64,000 bases of DNA from Flavihumibacter sp. UBA7668 (lineage in GTDB: Bacteria; Bacteroidota; Bacteroidia; Chitinophagales; Chitinophagaceae): contig NZ_DLHM01000005.1 in assembly GCF_002483205.1 (NCBI RefSeq), positions 1 to 64,000 of the forward strand. Reading direction: 5' to 3'. Numbering within the stretch: position 1 is the first letter of the stretch; every line of letters starts with the position of its first letter. The notes beneath the pieces were generated by a model. The model had not been told where the DNA came from. It did no database searches and worked only from the letters and a program-made list of their open reading frames with translations. The translations under genes were made by a program, and so were the position numbers. Of the stretch, positions 61,894 to 64,000 are shown in pieces.

Positions 61894-62508
61894 ATGGAAA
61901 AAATCGAAACAATTATTCTGGACCTGGGTGGCGTGTTGCTGAATATCAGTTTTGAAGCCACTGAAAAAGCGTTTGAATCCATTGGTCTTACCAATTTTCA
62001 TCAGTATTTTTCTCAATACAAAGCATCTCCTTTGTTTGAGCAACTGGAGACAGGTGCAGTTTCGGAACAGGAGTTTTATACCTATTTCCGCAAGGAAACC
62101 GGTCTGATCGTAGATGATGAATCCATTACAAAGGCCTGGAACGCCATGCTGCTGGATTTTCCTCCGGAGCGGATCGAATGGCTGCGCGGACTGGAGGATC
62201 GTTACAGGGTCTTTTTATACAGTAATACCAACAGCATTCATCATGAGGCTTTTCAATTGAAATTCAGTGCTGAATTTCCGGGTAAACCCTTCGATCTGCA
62301 CTTTGAAAAAGCGTATTATTCACATATACTCGGGAAGCGAAAACCCTATCTGGATTCCTTTCATGCCCTTATTGAGGATGCCGGTATTAATCCCGCTACC
62401 ACCGTATTTATTGATGATACCAAAACCAATATCGATGGTGCCGAGCAGGCAGGAATGAAAGGGATTTTTCTCACCAATGGACAAACGGTGCTGGAGCTGG
62501 GGATCTGA
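61894..62508 (+). CDS. HAD family hydrolase (phosphatase)
   Basis: A HAD-IA phosphatase of about 204 residues. The nucleophile motif is IILDLGGVLLNIS (first Asp nucleophile), SNTNS is the second motif, and TVFIDDTKTNIDGA the acid motif, with Lys in LGKRKPYLDSF. The cap is of the alpha-helical C1 type. It may dephosphorylate a sugar phosphate. The ATG at 61894 fits the family; the six-residue extension upstream overlaps the promoter box. Confidence 0.92.
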   Translation: MEKIETIILDLGGVLLNISFEATEKAFESIGLTNFHQYFSQYKASPLFEQLETGAVSEQEFYTYFRKETGLIVDDESITKAWNAMLLDFPPERIEWLRGLEDRYRVFLYSNTNSIHHEAFQLKFSAEFPGKPFDLHFEKAYYSHILGKRKPYLDSFHALIEDAGINPATTVFIDDTKTNIDGAEQAGMKGIFLTNGQTVLELGI

Positions 62509-62801
62509 GGAAGTGAAAGGTGAAAGGTGAGAGGTGAAAGGTGAGAGTTCACCTGAAGGGTACCCGTCGGGTGAACAAATGTTGCAGAAAATACCCACAA
62601 GTTGCAAAAAGATGTTACTACCTGTTTGTAGCTGGGATTGAAGTTCCACCCACTTTTTTTAAACAGGAGTAGTTACCGCCTTAGACCTTCTGTGCTAAAG
62701 ATTGATCCGATGTGGATGATAAATAGAAAAGAAGCCCAGCGTTGAGCTAAGCGTTTAAGAGAGTTTCAATTGAGTTCCATGAGTGTTGCTCGAGTAACTT
62801 T
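62509..62801. repeat. Gene-free spacer with 7-bp tandem repeats and a palindromic unit
   Basis: It opens with five 7-bp units GTGAAAG/GTGAGAG (62513-62547). Then comes a degenerate palindromic stretch (62550-62573, ending TACCCGTCGGGTG), related to the dispersed family. The far end (from 62798 into the stop region of the DUF4834 gene) reads CTTTTCACTTTTCACTTCCC, the reverse-complement kind of the first repeat. Between these I see no gene, only low-complexity sequence. Confidence 0.55.
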
Positions 62802-63062
62802 TCACTTTTCACTTCCCACTTCCTCAAATTCTATATAGTCACCTTTTGCAGGAGCGGCCTGCTGCGTGTTGCGCAGGGGATCGGGCTGACCGGCGTTTTC
62901 GCGATAAGCACCTTGTTGTTGCATGCGGGCTTCCATTTCTTCCTGGGCCGCTTTGAATTGGCGCCGAACGGTTCGGGTTGCCCGGGTAACCGGAACTACG
63001 AACCCGAAAATAAACCGATAAGCGATGTACGCCAATAACAGTAGTAATACAGTTTTTAACAT
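62802..63062 (-). CDS. DUF4834 family protein
   Basis: A small protein of 86 residues. A hydrophobic N-terminus (MLKTVLLLLLAYIAYRFIFG) anchors it in the membrane, followed by a basic linker, a Gln-rich segment and the acidic end DYIEFEEV that is typical of DUF4834. The function is unknown. The ATG at 63062 replaces one 18 bases upstream. The stop lies in the repeat at 62802. It diverges from the rimP-nusA operon. Confidence 0.82.
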   Translation of the reverse strand: MLKTVLLLLLAYIAYRFIFGFVVPVTRATRTVRRQFKAAQEEMEARMQQQGAYRENAGQPDPLRNTQQAAPAKGDYIEFEEVGSEK

Positions 63063-63159
63063 AGCCCGGTAAAGGTACAAACTCTGGCAAGATCATTTTT
63101 GTTAATCTTACCGGCTGGCCACCGGCGCAGCACATTTGGATCGTATGCAGGTTTTACCT

Positions 63160-63212
63160 TACATTTGCATCGGAAAAAGAAGCAAGAGAAGGGAACGGAA
63201 GCGTTCCCTTCT
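63160..63212 (+). promoter_or_regulatory. rimP promoter and leader hairpin
   Basis: TACATTTG (63160-63167) is a perfect -7 box with TTTG at 63135-63138. The leader contains AGAAGGGAACG-GAAG-CGTTCCCTTCT (63187-63212), an 11-bp perfect stem followed by a T-rich stretch, upstream of the GTG at 63243. It looks like an attenuator or a processing site for the rimP-nusA operon. Confidence 0.5.
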
Positions 63213-63242
63213 TCTATTTTCGAAATTGACAAATCAGGCAGC

Positions 63243-63713
63243 GTGGCAAATGAAACATATATCCAGGCAGTTGGGCAGTTTATGAATGAGCTGCTGGAAG
63301 GAGACGGAGATTGCTTTTTGGTGGAGGTAAGAATCAAGCCCACCAACAATTTTAAAGTGTTTTTGGATGCGGATTCAGGGATCTCAATAGCAAGATGTGT
63401 GAGTTTTAACCGGGCATTGTACAAGAAAATAGAGGAAGCGGGCTGGTTTCCGGAAGGAGATTTTTCGCTGGAAGTATCTTCACCCGGATTGGATGAGCCA
63501 TTGAAACTTTGGCGCCAGTACAAAAAAAATATCGGCCGCATGGTAGATATTACACTGCTTGATGGAACACCGCTTAATGGCAAATTGCTGGATGTAACGG
63601 AAGATGGCTGTGTGGTTGAAGAAACAAAAGGGAAAAACAAAAAAAAGGAAGTGATTACCCACTCTCTTTTATTTGAGAATATAAAACAAACAAAAATTCA
63701 GGTAGTATTCTAA
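63243..63713 (+). CDS. rimP: Ribosome maturation factor RimP
   Basis: A 156-residue RimP needed for 30S subunit maturation. The N-terminal domain includes YIQAVGQFMNELLEGDGD and FKVFLDADSGISIARCVSFN. The motif FSLEVSSPGLDEPLKLWRQY is the family signature, and the C-terminal SH3-like domain follows. The start is GTG at 63243 (MANETYIQ); an ATG 144 bases upstream would add unlike residues and cover the leader hairpin. nusA follows after 11 bases, as in nearly all bacteria. Confidence 0.93.
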   Translation: MANETYIQAVGQFMNELLEGDGDCFLVEVRIKPTNNFKVFLDADSGISIARCVSFNRALYKKIEEAGWFPEGDFSLEVSSPGLDEPLKLWRQYKKNIGRMVDITLLDGTPLNGKLLDVTEDGCVVEETKGKNKKKEVITHSLLFENIKQTKIQVVF

Positions 63714-63724
63714 ATAACACTACT

Positions 63725-64000
63725 ATGGCAAGTATCAATTTGATTGAAGCATTCCAGGATTTTAAAGAAGCGGAGAATATTGACCGTCCCACTATGATGA
63801 AAGTAGTGGAAGACGTGTTTAAAACGCTGCTGAGAAAGAAATACGGTAGCGATGACAATTTTGACGTAATCGTGAACGCTGAAAAAGGTGACCTTGAAAT
63901 TATCCGCAGAAGGATGATTGTAGATGATGGTGCTGTGGAAGATCCACTGGCTGAAATCGCCTACAGTGAAGCCCGGAAAATTGAACCCGATTACGAAGTT
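63725..64000 (+). CDS. nusA: Transcription termination/antitermination factor NusA, N-terminal part
   Basis: The first 92 codons of NusA, cut by the window end. It starts MASINLIEAFQDFKEAENID and continues with RPTMMKVVEDVFKTLLRKKY and NFDVIVNAEKGDLEIIRRR, the N-terminal RNA-polymerase-binding domain. NusA sets pausing, termination and antitermination. It is the second gene of the rimP-nusA operon. Confidence 0.95.
   Translation, partial: MASINLIEAFQDFKEAENIDRPTMMKVVEDVFKTLLRKKYGSDDNFDVIVNAEKGDLEIIRRRMIVDDGAVEDPLAEIAYSEARKIEPDYEV

Overview
The window comes from a member of the Bacteroidota, most likely the Chitinophagaceae or a close relative. The evidence is the recurrent TAnnTTTG promoter boxes, a SusC/SusD pair behind an ECF sigma/FecR pair, a type IX secretion sorting domain, lipoprotein-rich glycoside hydrolases, DUF4834 next to rimP-nusA, and a Bacteroidota-type tyrosine integrase. 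No taxon can be proved from sequence reading alone.

Layout. 1-6.7 kb is a dismembered type II-C CRISPR-Cas locus. The window opens in what looks like the C-terminus of Cas9. This is followed by an IS30 transposase fragment, a broken nudK, a glutamate synthase-like gene, hpf, an IS4-family transposase fragment, a 16-repeat CRISPR array, and cas2-cas1 on the opposite strand. 7-19.4 kb is a gene-dense chromosomal stretch (serine hydrolase, RmuC, pirin, YceI, HxlR regulator, ferritin-like, DJ-1/PfpI, acetyltransferase, DoxX). It also holds three Fic proteins with C-terminal winged helices, each with its own palindromic operator in front. 19.5-23.6 kb is a small decaying integrative element in the 3' end of a tRNA-Asn gene. 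It has 42-bp att repeats, arm-type sites at both ends, an integrase with one nonsense codon, a Doc-like toxin with its upstream DNA-binding partner, and a chimeric, interrupted NTase-HEPN gene. 23.8-37 kb holds general metabolic and membrane genes and a tRNA with anticodon CAT.

37.2-61.9 kb is a large polysaccharide utilisation locus. The ECF sigma factor and FecR anti-sigma probably control the SusC transporter, which carries the N-terminal STN signalling domain. Behind it come SusD, a LamG lipoprotein, a VCBS/ASPIC surface lipoprotein, a GH30, two GH144 enzymes (the endo-beta-1,2-glucanase family), a Gfo/Idh/MocA oxidoreductase, a GMC oxidoreductase, an unusual DoxX-GH43 fusion, an SGNH esterase, a GH3 beta-glucosidase and a DUF1080 (3-keto-glycoside hydrolase) protein. 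Read together they suggest beta-1,2-glucan/sophorose breakdown with an oxidative 3-keto-glucoside branch. 61.9-64 kb enters the rimP-nusA operon.

The most unusual signal is a dispersed family of GC-rich elements built from 13-bp pseudo-palindromes spaced by single bases (period 14). Four copies have three units (41 bp). Three lie between genes and one sits in frame inside a glycosyltransferase, adding 14 codons. Single or degenerate units occur elsewhere, one of them forming the last codons and stop of a Fic gene.
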